DNA of 64,000 bases from Lactiplantibacillus paraplantarum (lineage in GTDB: Bacteria > Bacillota > Bacilli > Lactobacillales > Lactobacillaceae), in NCBI RefSeq assembly GCF_003641145.1, contig NZ_CP032744.1, positions 186,001 to 250,000 of the forward strand, read 5' to 3'. Below, piece by piece: positions 7,710-16,089 of the stretch. The translations under genes and the position numbers were made by a program. The notes under the pieces are model-generated. The model saw only the letters and a list, made by a program, of their open reading frames with translations. It made no database searches and was not told the DNA's origin. Numbering within the stretch: position 1 is the stretch's first letter; each line of letters starts with the position of its first letter.

Positions 7710-8574
7710 GTTGAAGGTCCTCCTGGTCACGTAACTCGGTAGCTAAAGCAGCATCAGGGACAACGGTAATGGTGCGTGCAGGGCCACTGAAGGTAACGAG
7801 TCCAGCCTTAGCGCCCTTAGGCTTGCGCATCTGGCCAACGGTAAGCACGTCAACGGGAACTCGGTTCAAGTCGCGCCCCTTGCTGTAGTAGGCCGTCAAT
7901 ACAGCGGCTTCTTGCAATGTCTGCTCACTCGGGTGATTACTGTGAATGACTACATGTGAGCCGGGAATCTCACCACCAGCATGCATCCAGTAATAATCTT
8001 TACGGGCCGTCAATGTCAGGTGGTCATTTTGACGACTATTCTTACCGACCTCTACTAGTACATGGTCGTGGGTGTAGAAACGGCGTGGATGGGCAGGGGT
8101 TGGAGCCTTAGATGAATGTAGGACGTGAGTATGGATCGCGCCCGTAGCAATCAAGGTTTGTTTAAGGGTTGCGACCGCTTGTGGATTATCAGGGTCAAAC
8201 GCTGCTTGTGTAGCTAGTTGATGTTGTAATGCTGCTTGAGCATTTGCCAGGTTTTGCTGGACGGTTGCTTGACCGCGTTTACTTTTGCGATACCGATGAA
8301 AATAATCTTCGGCATTTTCCATAATTGATTTTTTAATATCGAGCTTAATACTGAGTTGTTGACCAAAATGTTGGTAGTCAGGTAATTCAACGAAGTGGTG
8401 ATGACCGTCGATCTGACTGGCGTATGTCTTTAATAACGTGCCCTTTACTTGCAAATCACTGGCATCAGGTAAGTGTTCTAGTGCTTTTGTCAATGATTCG
8501 ATTTGTTTACGGGTGTGGTGAATTAAGTGCGCTAATCCAGTCTGGACTAGGTCGACATCAGTTGTGATTGTCAT
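7696..8574 (-). CDS. Stand-alone NFACT-R (DUF814) protein related to RqcH/FbpA C-terminus
   Basis: A 292-residue protein. Residues about 175-280 match the NFACT-R RNA-binding module of RqcH/Rqc2 and FbpA: NDHLTLTARKDYYWMHA, IPGSHVVIH, AAVLTAYYSKGRD, VDVLTVGQMRKPKGAKAGLV. The N-terminal 140 residues are helical with coiled-coil character (QVKGTLLKTYASQ, GQATVQQNLANAQAAL), like the NFACT middle domain. The NFACT-N domain of full-length RqcH (about 560 aa) is absent. This may be a trimmed paralogue acting on ribosomes or tRNA. The start ATG at 8574 follows AGAGGAA. It is the first gene of a two-gene unit with DUF1801. Confidence 0.75.
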   Translation of the reverse strand: MTITTDVDLVQTGLAHLIHHTRKQIESLTKALEHLPDASDLQVKGTLLKTYASQIDGHHHFVELPDYQHFGQQLSIKLDIKKSIMENAEDYFHRYRKSKRGQATVQQNLANAQAALQHQLATQAAFDPDNPQAVATLKQTLIATGAIHTHVLHSSKAPTPAHPRRFYTHDHVLVEVGKNSRQNDHLTLTARKDYYWMHAGGEIPGSHVVIHSNHPSEQTLQEAAVLTAYYSKGRDLNRVPVDVLTVGQMRKPKGAKAGLVTFSGPARTITVVPDAALATELRDQEDLQHDPD

Positions 8575-8745
8575 GAATTGGGTTCCTCTAATCTGTAAAA
8601 GTTAACCCCTTAATGATAACATGTTACAGTTGATTAGCAGTGAATGATTGATACCAGCGTTAGGATGTTAGCTAAATGGGGTTGAAAAAAGTTGAGCAAT
8701 TTTCAGAAAAGTTCGGTATTCTATTACATGGGAGTTGATTGAGAA

Positions 8746-9933
8746 ATGCAAAAAACATTAATTATTAACGCGGGTAGCTCGTCATTAAAATGGCAATTAT
8801 TTGCTATGCCTGCTGAAACGGTGGTTGCTAGTGGCCTCGTCGAACGGATCAGTATGCCAGGTTCGATCTTTACTATTAAGTATGGTGACCATCAAAAATT
8901 CGAGACGACGGTCGATAACTTAGATCAGAATCATGCGGCGCAAATGCTGTTGACTGAATTACAACGGTTGGCCATTATTGATTCATTAGCAGAAATTACA
9001 GCAGTTGCTCACCGGGTCGTTGCGGGTGGGGAAACGTTCAAACAAGCGGTTGAAGTAACGCCAACCGTACTCGAAGCCATCAAAGGGCTTAGTGACTTTG
9101 CTCCATTGCATAATCCAATGGAGGCGCGTGGTATTGAGACCATGGCGCAGGCGTTACCGGCCGTGAAACAGTACGCGGTATTTGATAGTCAGTTCTTCAC
9201 TGACTTACCAGAAATGAATGCGATTTACAGTTTGCCATATGAACTGACTCAAAAATACCATATTCGTCGTTACGGTGAACACGGTATTTCCCATGGTTAC
9301 CTAACCGGTCGGGCTGCTGAATTATTGAGTAGGCCTAAAGCCGAGGTTAATCTTGTGACGTTACATTTAGGCAGTGGTGCTTCTTTAGCTGCTGTTAAAA
9401 ATGGACGGGCCTTCGATACGTCCATGGGATTTACGCCATTGACGGGTGTCACAATGGGAACGCGAGCAGGTGATGTTGACCCAGCCATCTTGCCATTTCT
9501 AATGAAGACCCTAAACATTGATGATCCAAATGAAATTATGATGATGCTCAATAATCAATCAGGGCTATTAGGTATTTCGGAGATTTCACCGGATATGCGT
9601 GAAATTCGCGCACAGGAAACGACCAATCCACAGGCGCGCTTGGCCGTTGAAATTTTTGTTAACCGGATTGCTAAGTACGCTGGCAGTTATTTAACAGAAT
9701 TAAAACGAGCAGACGCCTTGATTTTTGCTGGTGGTATTGGTGAACACAACGCGGCGTTGCGGCAACAGATTATTGATGAACTTAGTATTTTTGGGATTAC
9801 ACTTGATCCTGAATTAAATGAAGCGGGCAATGAGGGGATTATTAGTCGGAAGGATTCCAAGATTAAGGTGATGCTGATTCCGACTAATGAAGAGTTGGCA
9901 ATGGTACGACAGGTTGCCGCACTGCAAAATTAA
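8746..9933 (+). CDS. ackA: Acetate kinase
   Basis: A 395-residue enzyme making acetate and ATP from acetyl phosphate and ADP, the last step of acetate production in phosphoketolase and pyruvate metabolism. ASKHA-fold motifs are all present: LIINAGSSSLKW, AHRVVAGGE, FDSQFF, HGISHGY, LHLGSGASLAA, MGFTPLTGV and GGIGEHNA. GGGAG precedes the ATG by about 11 nt. No pta gene is adjacent, as is usual where several ackA copies exist. It is monocistronic here. Confidence 0.96.
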   Translation: MQKTLIINAGSSSLKWQLFAMPAETVVASGLVERISMPGSIFTIKYGDHQKFETTVDNLDQNHAAQMLLTELQRLAIIDSLAEITAVAHRVVAGGETFKQAVEVTPTVLEAIKGLSDFAPLHNPMEARGIETMAQALPAVKQYAVFDSQFFTDLPEMNAIYSLPYELTQKYHIRRYGEHGISHGYLTGRAAELLSRPKAEVNLVTLHLGSGASLAAVKNGRAFDTSMGFTPLTGVTMGTRAGDVDPAILPFLMKTLNIDDPNEIMMMLNNQSGLLGISEISPDMREIRAQETTNPQARLAVEIFVNRIAKYAGSYLTELKRADALIFAGGIGEHNAALRQQIIDELSIFGITLDPELNEAGNEGIISRKDSKIKVMLIPTNEELAMVRQVAALQN

Positions 9934-10020
9934 GCTTCTCTTAATTTGCGACTGCGATAAACAGTTTTTTGATGAGCCGTGCTATACTAACTGACAAGGT
10001 ACCCGTGACGGGACTTGTAA

Positions 10021-10242
10021 GGAGGGAAGCTCTCTTCGCAGAGCGCATAGATGATCGGTTTATTGATCGCTTTAGTGATTGGTTTGTGGTTGCTCAAAGT
10101 TATCTTTAAAATTGGTTTTAAAATTATCGGTTGGGTGTTCATGATTGCGATTGGCTTGTTTTTATTTAAAATCGCATTATGGTTAGGCCTAATTGTTGTG
10201 GCCATTGCTGGTTTTGCTTTATTTGGCAGTGCGACGACGTAA
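10021..10242 (+). CDS. Small two-helix membrane protein with hairpin-spaced ribosome binding site
   Basis: The coding part is 10051-10242 (63 aa); the interval also includes the RBS. The peptide is almost entirely hydrophobic, with two transmembrane segments (residues about 2-33 and 35-58) containing evenly spaced Lys (LLKVIFKIGFKIIG). SD GGAGGG at 10021-10026 is 24 nt from the ATG, but 10029-10033 and 10040-10044 form a GCTCT/AGAGC hairpin that would reduce the effective spacing to about 8 nt. An in-frame TAG lies just upstream, so no earlier start exists. An extended -10 (TGCTATACT) lies near 9980. Function unknown. Confidence 0.65.
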
Positions 10243-10350
10243 TTTAAAAGATAAAGATGAGCGTTATTAAAAATAGTATCATCCTCACTGAGAACCAGCA
10301 AGTTGGTATTATTAGTGATGGTTAATGCGGACTAAATGGTTATTTAGCTG

Positions 10351-10389
10351 AAAAAAGGAAGTCTCTGATTAGTGAGACTTCCTTTTTTT
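10351..10389. terminator. Bidirectional intrinsic terminator
   Basis: A stem of 15 bp (10351-10365 with 10374-10388), A-rich on one side and T-rich on the other, between the small membrane protein gene and the convergent crcB pair. Confidence 0.9.
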
Positions 10390-10391
10390 GG

Positions 10392-10742
10392 TTAAATCAA
10401 AGTACCAAGGTAAACCATCAATAGGCCACCAATAAGACTCAACATGAGGTATTGCCAGGCCGTGCGTTGATGCTGGTTACGTCCAAGTAACACAATTTCG
10501 TTGATCATGGTCGAAAAAGTGGTATAGCCGCCCATGATCCCAGTTCCTAAGAAGACCTGCCAACTGGGTGACAAGGAACTAGTCAAAATCCAACCGAGCA
10601 ATAAAGCACCGGTTAGATTGATAAATAGCGTTGCGAATGGCAATGACCACTGATTGAGGGGCAGTGCTAAGCGCATGATACCATAGCGACTTAGCGCGCC
10701 AATTGCAGCACCGGTGCCAGCCAAGGTAATGAGACTTAGCAT
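10392..10742 (-). CDS. crcB: Fluoride channel CrcB/FluC, second subunit
   Basis: A 116-residue four-helix membrane protein that exports fluoride. The family pattern is clear: GTGAAIGALSRYGI at the N-terminus, LPFATLFINLTGALLLG, and GIMGGYTTFSTMINE with the conserved TTFST. I chose ATG 10742 over the upstream frame extension because AGGAGG sits 7 nt before it and the ATG shares one base with the stop of the upstream crcB (TGATG). Paired small CrcB proteins form a dual-topology dimeric channel, so the two genes probably make one pore. Confidence 0.9.
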   Translation of the reverse strand: MLSLITLAGTGAAIGALSRYGIMRLALPLNQWSLPFATLFINLTGALLLGWILTSSLSPSWQVFLGTGIMGGYTTFSTMINEIVLLGRNQHQRTAWQYLMLSLIGGLLMVYLGTLI

Positions 10743-11125
10743 CAGAATTCCTCCTTTGGTAGCCAATAATTACTAAGCAAGTTACCAGCTACACCGGCAA
10801 GTAAACCTAGTCCTAGACTGATGGCAACGTAGCTTAAGGCTAAAACGCTATGGCCACTTTGAAACGATTGTAGCGTTTCAAAAGTGAAGGTCGAAAAAGT
10901 GGTGAAGCTACCAACGAGTCCGACACTCATACCGACAACAATGTCTTCTGAGACGGGTAGCCGCGCTGGTAGTAGGTTGGTAATCAGACTAAGAACGAAC
11001 GCGCCGATAATATTGATCAGACACGTTATCCAGAAGTGTTGCGGCCAAGTGATGAGCAAGCTAAGTCCTTCACGAAGACCACCACCTAGGATTGCAAAGC
11101 CTGCAATTGCAATGATTCTTTTCAA
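10742..11125 (-). CDS. crcB: Fluoride channel CrcB/FluC, first subunit
   Basis: A 127-residue paralogue of the next gene, with four predicted helices and the motifs GGGLREGLSLL, INIIGAFVLSLI and GLVGSFTTFSTFTFE. The only usable start is TTG at 11125, preceded by AGGTG. It is translationally coupled to the second crcB by the TGATG junction. I looked for a fluoride riboswitch in the upstream 90 nt and did not see one, so regulation is unknown. Confidence 0.9.
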   Translation of the reverse strand: MKRIIAIAGFAILGGGLREGLSLLITWPQHFWITCLINIIGAFVLSLITNLLPARLPVSEDIVVGMSVGLVGSFTTFSTFTFETLQSFQSGHSVLALSYVAISLGLGLLAGVAGNLLSNYWLPKEEF

Positions 11126-11189
11126 GTGGGCACCTGCTTTCTGAAAGTAATTTTAGTTTACTGAAAATTTTCTTGAAAAACAATGGTCC

Positions 11190-11218
11190 TTGCAAATTAA
11201 AAATAAACATGCTAACCT
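11190..11218 (+). promoter_or_regulatory. Probable promoter of the ABC-F leader
   Basis: TTGCAA (11190-11195), 17 nt, then TGC-TAACCT (-10 at 11213-11218). The -10 is weak but has the TGn extension. It would produce a leader of about 200 nt before the ABC-F start. Confidence 0.45.
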
Positions 11219-11254
11219 ACAAGGTAACTTATAAAAACACGGGGTATTCAGCCA

Positions 11255-11266
11255 ATGCGCAACTAA
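11255..11266 (+). other. Possible three-codon upstream ORF (Met-Arg-Asn) in the ABC-F leader
   Basis: ATG CGC AAC TAA is the only ATG-started frame in the leader. It lies about 30 nt after the predicted transcription start, with a GGGG stretch 10 nt upstream as a weak SD. Very short ORFs control antibiotic-induced attenuation at several ABC-F resistance genes, hence the mention; evidence is thin. Confidence 0.3.
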
Positions 11267-11341
11267 TTAATTCTAGTAACTGAACAGTGATCACACCTAA
11301 AGATATAGGGGTGGACTGTCCGTTTTGGGATTAATTAGGGT

Positions 11342-11389
11342 GCTGGTGGAATCCAATTGCCAGCGTTCTCATTTTGAGGACGTTTTTTT
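11342..11389 (+). terminator. Attenuator-like terminator in the ABC-F leader
   Basis: An 8-bp stem CGTTCTCA/TGAGGACG (11364-11371 with 11375-11382) with seven T residues, directly downstream of another hairpin (11342-11346 with 11360-11364), ends 41 nt before the ABC-F start codon. No plus-strand gene lies upstream to be terminated, so it most likely controls read-through into the ABC-F gene. 11325-11332 can pair with 11350-11356 as an alternative structure. Confidence 0.7.
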
Positions 11390-11430
11390 GTGCCATAAAT
11401 TAGTCCCGGCAACTAAGGGGATGCTTATTA

Positions 11431-12966
11431 ATGACAATGATTAATTTAAAAAATATTCAGAAGAATATCGCAGGACGACCATTATTTACGATTGAACGAT
11501 TAGTCGCCAATGCGGGGGATAAGATTGGTGTGGTTGGTCGTAATGGTGCTGGTAAATCAACACTGGCCCATTTACTAACCGGCGACGATCATGATTATAC
11601 CGGGCAAATTGGGGTGGACGAGCCGGTCAGTTATGTCGCTCAAATTGCGCCGACTTTTGACCAAAGTGGTGGTCAAGTTATGTTAACCAGAATTCGGCAG
11701 GCTTTGAGTGCCCGTCCGACAATTTTGATTCTAGATGAACCGTCATCTAATTTGGATGAAACACATCAGCAATGGCTCATTAAACAGCTGCAACGATTTC
11801 GCGGGTTGCTGCTGTTGATTTCACATGATCGCCAACTGTTAGATGCTGTCACGACACAGACTTGGGCGGTCGAACAACAGAAATTTACAGCATATGCGGG
11901 TAATTACGCGCATTATCGCGCAGTAAAGGAACAACAACTAGCAACGCAGGAGACTGCTTATCAGCTCCAGACTCGTCATCAGCGGGACTTATTGGCTGCC
12001 CAGCGCCAACGTAATGAAAAAGCCCAACGAATTCGCAAGGGTAATCGGCGAATGTCGCGAGTAGAGCGTGCCAAGACGAAAGCGACTAGAGAAGCAACAG
12101 CAGCAAAAATGGAACGGACTGCTAAGCGTATGGTGGCTCGCGGACAGCGAGAAGTGCAAGTTACCAAGCCGTTTATGACCAGTGGCTTTAAATTAGTAGC
12201 GACCGATTTTCCGGCGTTTACGGGTAAAACCGTGGTGACTGGTCTGAATGTGACGTTAACTGAGTACGGGAAAACACTACTAACCCATGCAGATTTTCAA
12301 ATCGACCCGCAAGATCGAGTTGCCATCGTTGGTCCGAACGGCAGTGGCAAGACCACTTTATTGCGCGCGATTTTAGCCGACCGGGTGTCGGGATTGAAAT
12401 TGGCCCCGGCGGCACGAGTCGGGGTGTTTAATCAAGATATGACGGCACTCGATAACACACATTCGGTGTGGCAAACGGTCCGGCAAGCCAGTCAACTACC
12501 CGATCAAACAATCCGCAATGTCATGGGTGCATTAGGTTTGCCAGCACGGTTCTATCCGCAATTAGTATCAGAATTAAGTGGGGGTGAACTTGTCAAGTTA
12601 CAGTTGATCTGTATTTTGGTCGGTCAATATAACGTGTTGATGTTAGATGAACCGACTAATTATTTGGATGTGGATGCACTGGAGGCGTTAGCTGATTACT
12701 TGCAAAATTATCCCGGAACCGTGATTTTTGTTTCACATGATGAACCGTTTCGCCAAGCTGTCGCTACTCGCACTTTGCAGTTTAAGGCACAGCAATTAAT
12801 CGATCCCGATAAAGTTGTTGAGGCACCTAAACCGACCGGGGCTGAGTTAGCGGTGCTCCGGTTTAAATATGACCAATTGATGGCTGACCCAACATCCTCG
12901 ACAGCGGCTATTCAGGCGTTGCGTCAACAAATCGATCAGCTAAAGTCATCAGCGGGACCGCACTAG
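11431..12966 (+). CDS. ABC-F family ATPase, antibiotic-resistance (ribosome protection) type
   Basis: A 511-residue soluble protein with two ABC domains and no membrane segments. Walker A motifs are GRNGAGKST (near residue 37) and GPNGSGKTT (near 298). Walker B motifs are ILILDEPSSNLDE and VLMLDEPTNYLD. The second signature is LSGGELVKL, the first a shortened SGGQVML. The inter-domain linker (about 165-260) is long and packed with Arg/Lys (RNEKAQRIRKGNRRM), as in ribosome-binding ABC-F proteins such as Vga, Lsa and Msr. Size and the short first domain fit the resistance subgroup better than the housekeeping EttA/Uup types. AAGGGG precedes the ATG by 10 nt. The drug spectrum is unknown. Confidence 0.85.
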   Translation: MTMINLKNIQKNIAGRPLFTIERLVANAGDKIGVVGRNGAGKSTLAHLLTGDDHDYTGQIGVDEPVSYVAQIAPTFDQSGGQVMLTRIRQALSARPTILILDEPSSNLDETHQQWLIKQLQRFRGLLLLISHDRQLLDAVTTQTWAVEQQKFTAYAGNYAHYRAVKEQQLATQETAYQLQTRHQRDLLAAQRQRNEKAQRIRKGNRRMSRVERAKTKATREATAAKMERTAKRMVARGQREVQVTKPFMTSGFKLVATDFPAFTGKTVVTGLNVTLTEYGKTLLTHADFQIDPQDRVAIVGPNGSGKTTLLRAILADRVSGLKLAPAARVGVFNQDMTALDNTHSVWQTVRQASQLPDQTIRNVMGALGLPARFYPQLVSELSGGELVKLQLICILVGQYNVLMLDEPTNYLDVDALEALADYLQNYPGTVIFVSHDEPFRQAVATRTLQFKAQQLIDPDKVVEAPKPTGAELAVLRFKYDQLMADPTSSTAAIQALRQQIDQLKSSAGPH

Positions 12967-13015
12967 CATTAAGTGCAATCGAGGTGTGTTACTGAACAAC
13001 TTTAAAAATTGTTCA

Positions 13016-13051
13016 AAAACAGGTTTTCTCATAATTGAGAAAACCTGTTTT
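13016..13051. terminator. Bidirectional intrinsic terminator, 16-bp perfect stem
   Basis: 13016-13031 pairs with 13036-13051 around a TAAT loop, with A and T runs on the two sides. It separates the ABC-F gene from the convergent ECF transporter operon. Confidence 0.9.
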
Positions 13052-13082
13052 GCTCTAGCTTTTATTTAGTGAAACGTGCCGC

Positions 13083-13742
13083 CTAGCGCCAAGAAATGAC
13101 GAAGACGCCGACTTGTAAGAGTAAGACACCGCCAATCACAATGGTCCAATCCAACTTAGTCAGCGGAATCTGACGATAGTGAGTGCGGGGGGCATCTTCG
13201 ACAAAACCATGTGAGTGCATGGCTTGGGCAAGATTTTGTGACCAATTGATAGACACTAAAATTGCTTTAAAGTAGAGTTGCGGTGACCAGAAAGATAAGG
13301 CTTGACCACGCATCAGGCCGGCTACCCGAATCACTTGAACTTCGTGCTGAATCCGCGGTACCAGGTTGTAAGCGGCGAGGACGCCATATGCAAATTTGGC
13401 GGGTAAATGCCAGTTCTGCTCAAGTGAGTCGGTTAATTGTAAAACGTCAGTCGTGAGCGTAAAAGTAGCGCCCGTAAAGACAAATGCATAGATTCGTGTG
13501 AACAGGACCCAAGCCATCAAAGTCTTGTCACCGCTACCGTTAATGTACTGGGTACTCCAAAGTCCAATTGCTGGTAGCAACGGAATGAGTAGCAACCACC
13601 CTAATGTTCGCAGTCGAGTTCGGTGACTAAGCAGGTAAATCAGTGCCAGAATAATCAGTGCCACGTTCAAACTTATAATTGTCGTGAATGAAATTTCTAG
13701 CGCAATGATGAGTAACAATAATAATTTCATGCTCGGATTCAT
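13083..13742 (-). CDS. ykoC: ECF transporter transmembrane component (EcfT/CbiQ-like, YkoC type)
   Basis: A 219-residue integral membrane protein that couples the ATPases to the substrate-binding subunit. Hydrophobic helices fill the N-terminal 130 residues. The coupling helices carry the family signature in the second half: VIRVAGLMRGQ near residue 140, and AQAMHSHGF near 182, the usual A-R-G-type motif. I chose ATG 13742, which overlaps the ATPase stop as ATGA, over a TTG five codons upstream. It is the last gene of ykoE-ykoD-ykoC. Confidence 0.85.
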   Translation of the reverse strand: MNPSMKLLLLLIIALEISFTTIISLNVALIILALIYLLSHRTRLRTLGWLLLIPLLPAIGLWSTQYINGSGDKTLMAWVLFTRIYAFVFTGATFTLTTDVLQLTDSLEQNWHLPAKFAYGVLAAYNLVPRIQHEVQVIRVAGLMRGQALSFWSPQLYFKAILVSINWSQNLAQAMHSHGFVEDAPRTHYRQIPLTKLDWTIVIGGVLLLQVGVFVISWR

Positions 13743-15145
13743 GATTGCACCACCCAATCTAAATGGTGATTTTCAAAGTGTAACTGATAGTCGATCAATG
13801 GCATCAGACCGGTTAACTGGTGACTAATAATAATCAGTGTCTGCTTAGTCGCCGCTTGGGTGGTTTGTAATAACGCAACCAGGGCATTGATCGAATGCAA
13901 ATCTAGCCCTTTTAAGGGTTCATCCATAAGTAGAACTGGTGACTGCATGATTAACATGAGCAGAATTTGTAGTTTCTTTTTCTGCCCCTCACTCAAAGTA
14001 TAGATGACTTGCTCATCACGACCGGATAAGTTGAGTTGAGCTAAGGACGTTTGAATCCGATCCGCGGTAAAGTAGTCGCCATACGCATAGCGTTTACTTT
14101 GAGCCAGTTCTTCAGCGACCGTGATGTTTAAAAACTGAGTCTCAGCATCCTGAAAGAGTAAAGCAACGTGACGAGCATAGCGTTTACGCTTTAATTTGTT
14201 GATAGGAGTCCCTTCATAACGAATCTCGCCAGTGTATGGATGTAGGCGAACGAGGGCCTCAAATAACGTTGATTTACCGCTACCATTAGGACCCGTGATC
14301 AGCGTATTGTGTTGGGCTAACAATTGACGCGTTGTCGGTACTAATAGTTGGCGATCACCGGCCTGTAAAGTGACGTGGTCGAGTTGAAAACAAGGGCGTT
14401 CAATGTATTGCGGCGCTGACCATGACCGTTGTGGTTGCTCAGTAAAGGCTGCAAATAGCTCAGACCAGGCGGTACGGTCAATGAGCTGTAAGTGCTGGTC
14501 CTTGATTTGGACGACTTGATCGACGAGCTGTTCGTAACCTGTTAGGTCATGATCCGCCAAGATGATTGTCTTCCCATGTTGATCGCGTAGTTCCACGAGT
14601 CGGTCTAACAAGACGGCTCGTGCGGTAGGATCGACACTGGCAAAGGGTTCGTCTAGTAAGATGACATCGCTGTCCATAGCGACAATGATGGCAAGGGCCA
14701 CCTTCTGTTTTTCGCCACCGGATAAATGATTTAATAGCCGTGACTGTAAGTTTTGAATGCCGACAAAGTCGAGTGCGCTAAGTAAGCGGGCCGGTATTTG
14801 GTCGCGGGGCACTTGTAAGTTCTCAAGTGCAAAAATCAGTTCATTTTCGACTGTGTCCATGGCGAACTGCTGATTAGGATTTTGAAACATCATCGCGACG
14901 CGTTGTGTGCGCTGATTAGTCGCGTTGGCAGCTAATGATTGGCCATCGAAGGTGATGCTACCGTGAGCTGGCGCTAATGGTAGCAGGCCTGCAATCAGTT
15001 GTAGTAGCGTTGATTTGCCAGTTCCCGATGGCCCAGTTAGTAAGACGAAGCTTTGACTAGGTAGTGATAAAGTTACGCGATCCAGAATGGGTGTCGACGC
15101 CTGTGGATAGGTGTAAGTTAAATTATTCAGCGCGATACTAGCCAT
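13739..15145 (-). CDS. ykoD: ECF transporter double ATPase (fused ABC domains, YkoD type)
   Basis: A 468-residue protein with two complete ABC ATPase domains in one chain. Domain 1: Walker A GPSGTGKST (near 37), signature LSGGEKQKV, Walker B ILLDEPFASVDP. Domain 2: Walker A GPNGSGKST (near 288), signature LSEGQKKKLQ, Walker B LLMDEPLKGLD. This fused arrangement is the YkoD type, replacing the separate EcfA1/EcfA2. With YkoE and YkoC it forms a dedicated (group I) ECF importer, for which the upstream TPP riboswitch argues a thiamine or thiamine-precursor (hydroxymethylpyrimidine) substrate. Confidence 0.92.
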   Translation of the reverse strand: MASIALNNLTYTYPQASTPILDRVTLSLPSQSFVLLTGPSGTGKSTLLQLIAGLLPLAPAHGSITFDGQSLAANATNQRTQRVAMMFQNPNQQFAMDTVENELIFALENLQVPRDQIPARLLSALDFVGIQNLQSRLLNHLSGGEKQKVALAIIVAMDSDVILLDEPFASVDPTARAVLLDRLVELRDQHGKTIILADHDLTGYEQLVDQVVQIKDQHLQLIDRTAWSELFAAFTEQPQRSWSAPQYIERPCFQLDHVTLQAGDRQLLVPTTRQLLAQHNTLITGPNGSGKSTLFEALVRLHPYTGEIRYEGTPINKLKRKRYARHVALLFQDAETQFLNITVAEELAQSKRYAYGDYFTADRIQTSLAQLNLSGRDEQVIYTLSEGQKKKLQILLMLIMQSPVLLMDEPLKGLDLHSINALVALLQTTQAATKQTLIIISHQLTGLMPLIDYQLHFENHHLDWVVQS

Positions 15146-15179
15146 TCGAGAAAGCCTCCATTTATTTTATTAAAGTATA

Positions 15180-15749
15180 TTAGTGTGTTGATTTTAAAAC
15201 GTGACTGCGGTCCAGTAAGTCAGTAATGGCTTTAGTTAGCAGGCCACCAAAGACAAACATTGAAATAAAGCGGACGACCACGTATAAGATTAAGAGCCAT
15301 AGCTGTAATTTATAGTAACCATTACGGGCGAGGTCCCAGCCAAACGTGACCACAGTAGTTGTTGCGGCCGCAGCCGTTAAACCTAACCAGTCATAGTGTT
15401 TGTAGCCGGTCACAATATAGCCTAATTCAGCGCCAAAACCTTGGACAACGCCTGAAATCAAGGTCGTGATTCCCCATTGTCCACCAAAAAACATTTCGAC
15501 GGTTGCTGCGAGGAGCTCCCCTAGCGTGGCCGAACCCTTCAAGCGAATCAAGTAACCAGCTAACATCCCCGGCATACACCACAGGCCGAGCAGTAGTTCA
15601 TTGGCTAAACCACTTAGCCCAAACGGCGTAAGGGCGGCGGTAAGCACATTATAGACAAAGTTAGTCCCCATAAAGATTGCCCCAAAGAAAATACCAATGA
15701 GCGCTAGTAAAATAATATCGTTCAAGTACCATGATTTAACCCATTTCAT
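15180..15749 (-). CDS. ykoE: ECF transporter substrate-binding subunit, thiamine/HMP-specific (YkoE type)
   Basis: A 189-residue polytopic membrane S-component that binds the vitamin and docks on YkoC. It has five to six hydrophobic helices and the YkoE-type features: DIILLALIGIFFGAIF, ANELLLGLWCMPGMLAGYL and FFGGQWGITTLISGVVQG. I chose ATG 15749 because GGGAGG lies 8 nt upstream; the longer frame would start inside the riboswitch expression platform. It is the first gene after the TPP riboswitch and terminator. HMP versus thiamine specificity cannot be decided from sequence alone. Confidence 0.88.
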   Translation of the reverse strand: MKWVKSWYLNDIILLALIGIFFGAIFMGTNFVYNVLTAALTPFGLSGLANELLLGLWCMPGMLAGYLIRLKGSATLGELLAATVEMFFGGQWGITTLISGVVQGFGAELGYIVTGYKHYDWLGLTAAAATTTVVTFGWDLARNGYYKLQLWLLILYVVVRFISMFVFGGLLTKAITDLLDRSHVLKSTH

Positions 15750-15796
15750 TGTTAAATCCTCCCAAAAATAGTTTGTCATTCACGCATCCAAGCGAC

Positions 15797-15830
15797 AAAA
15801 AACGCCTACCACGAGTATCGGTGGCAGGCG
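15797..15830 (-). terminator. Riboswitch-controlled terminator before ykoE
   Basis: On the minus strand, CGCCTGCCAC pairs with GTGGTAGGCG (15830-15821 with 15812-15803), followed by six T residues. It lies between the TPP aptamer and ykoE and is the expected OFF structure when TPP is bound. Confidence 0.85.
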
Positions 15831-15863
15831 GCTAAGTCTGAATTGATGGTTCCCCAAATAAAA

Positions 15864-15940
15864 GCATTGCTCCCTGCGCTGGCATTGTCCAGATTCAGGT
15901 TCAATGGGTATTATCTCAGCCGTGATGGCACCCCAGTTGC
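15864..15940 (-). promoter_or_regulatory. TPP (THI-box) riboswitch
   Basis: The minus strand contains the conserved TPP aptamer elements in order: GGGGTGCC, GGCTGAGA, ATACCC, TTGAACCTGA, TCTGGACAATGCCAGCG and CAGGGA. It is followed by a terminator and then ykoE. TPP binding is expected to switch off the ykoEDC transporter. Confidence 0.96.
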
Positions 15941-16089
15941 TATGAATGATACGTCCAGTGTAACGGATAAGAGCGGTAAGCGCAATCAATATTCTCAGGA
16001 TGAGAGCAAAGTATGATGAAAAGTCACAATTTTGTGGTTTACTATGGGTAAAGTAACTTAATTGATTAATAATCTTAGGAGGGATCTCG

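Noticed and set aside
9987..10301. 104-codon minus-strand frame over the small membrane protein
   Set aside because: It is the complement of the Lys/hydrophobic-rich small gene, lacks an RBS and has an implausible Asn/Lys/Ile composition.
11126..11215. Fluoride riboswitch before the crcB pair
   Set aside because: I could not align the upstream minus-strand sequence with the conserved fluoride aptamer; only AT-rich sequence and a weak SD are present.
15780..15989. 69-codon minus-strand frame upstream of ykoE
   Set aside because: It consists entirely of the TPP riboswitch and its terminator read as protein.
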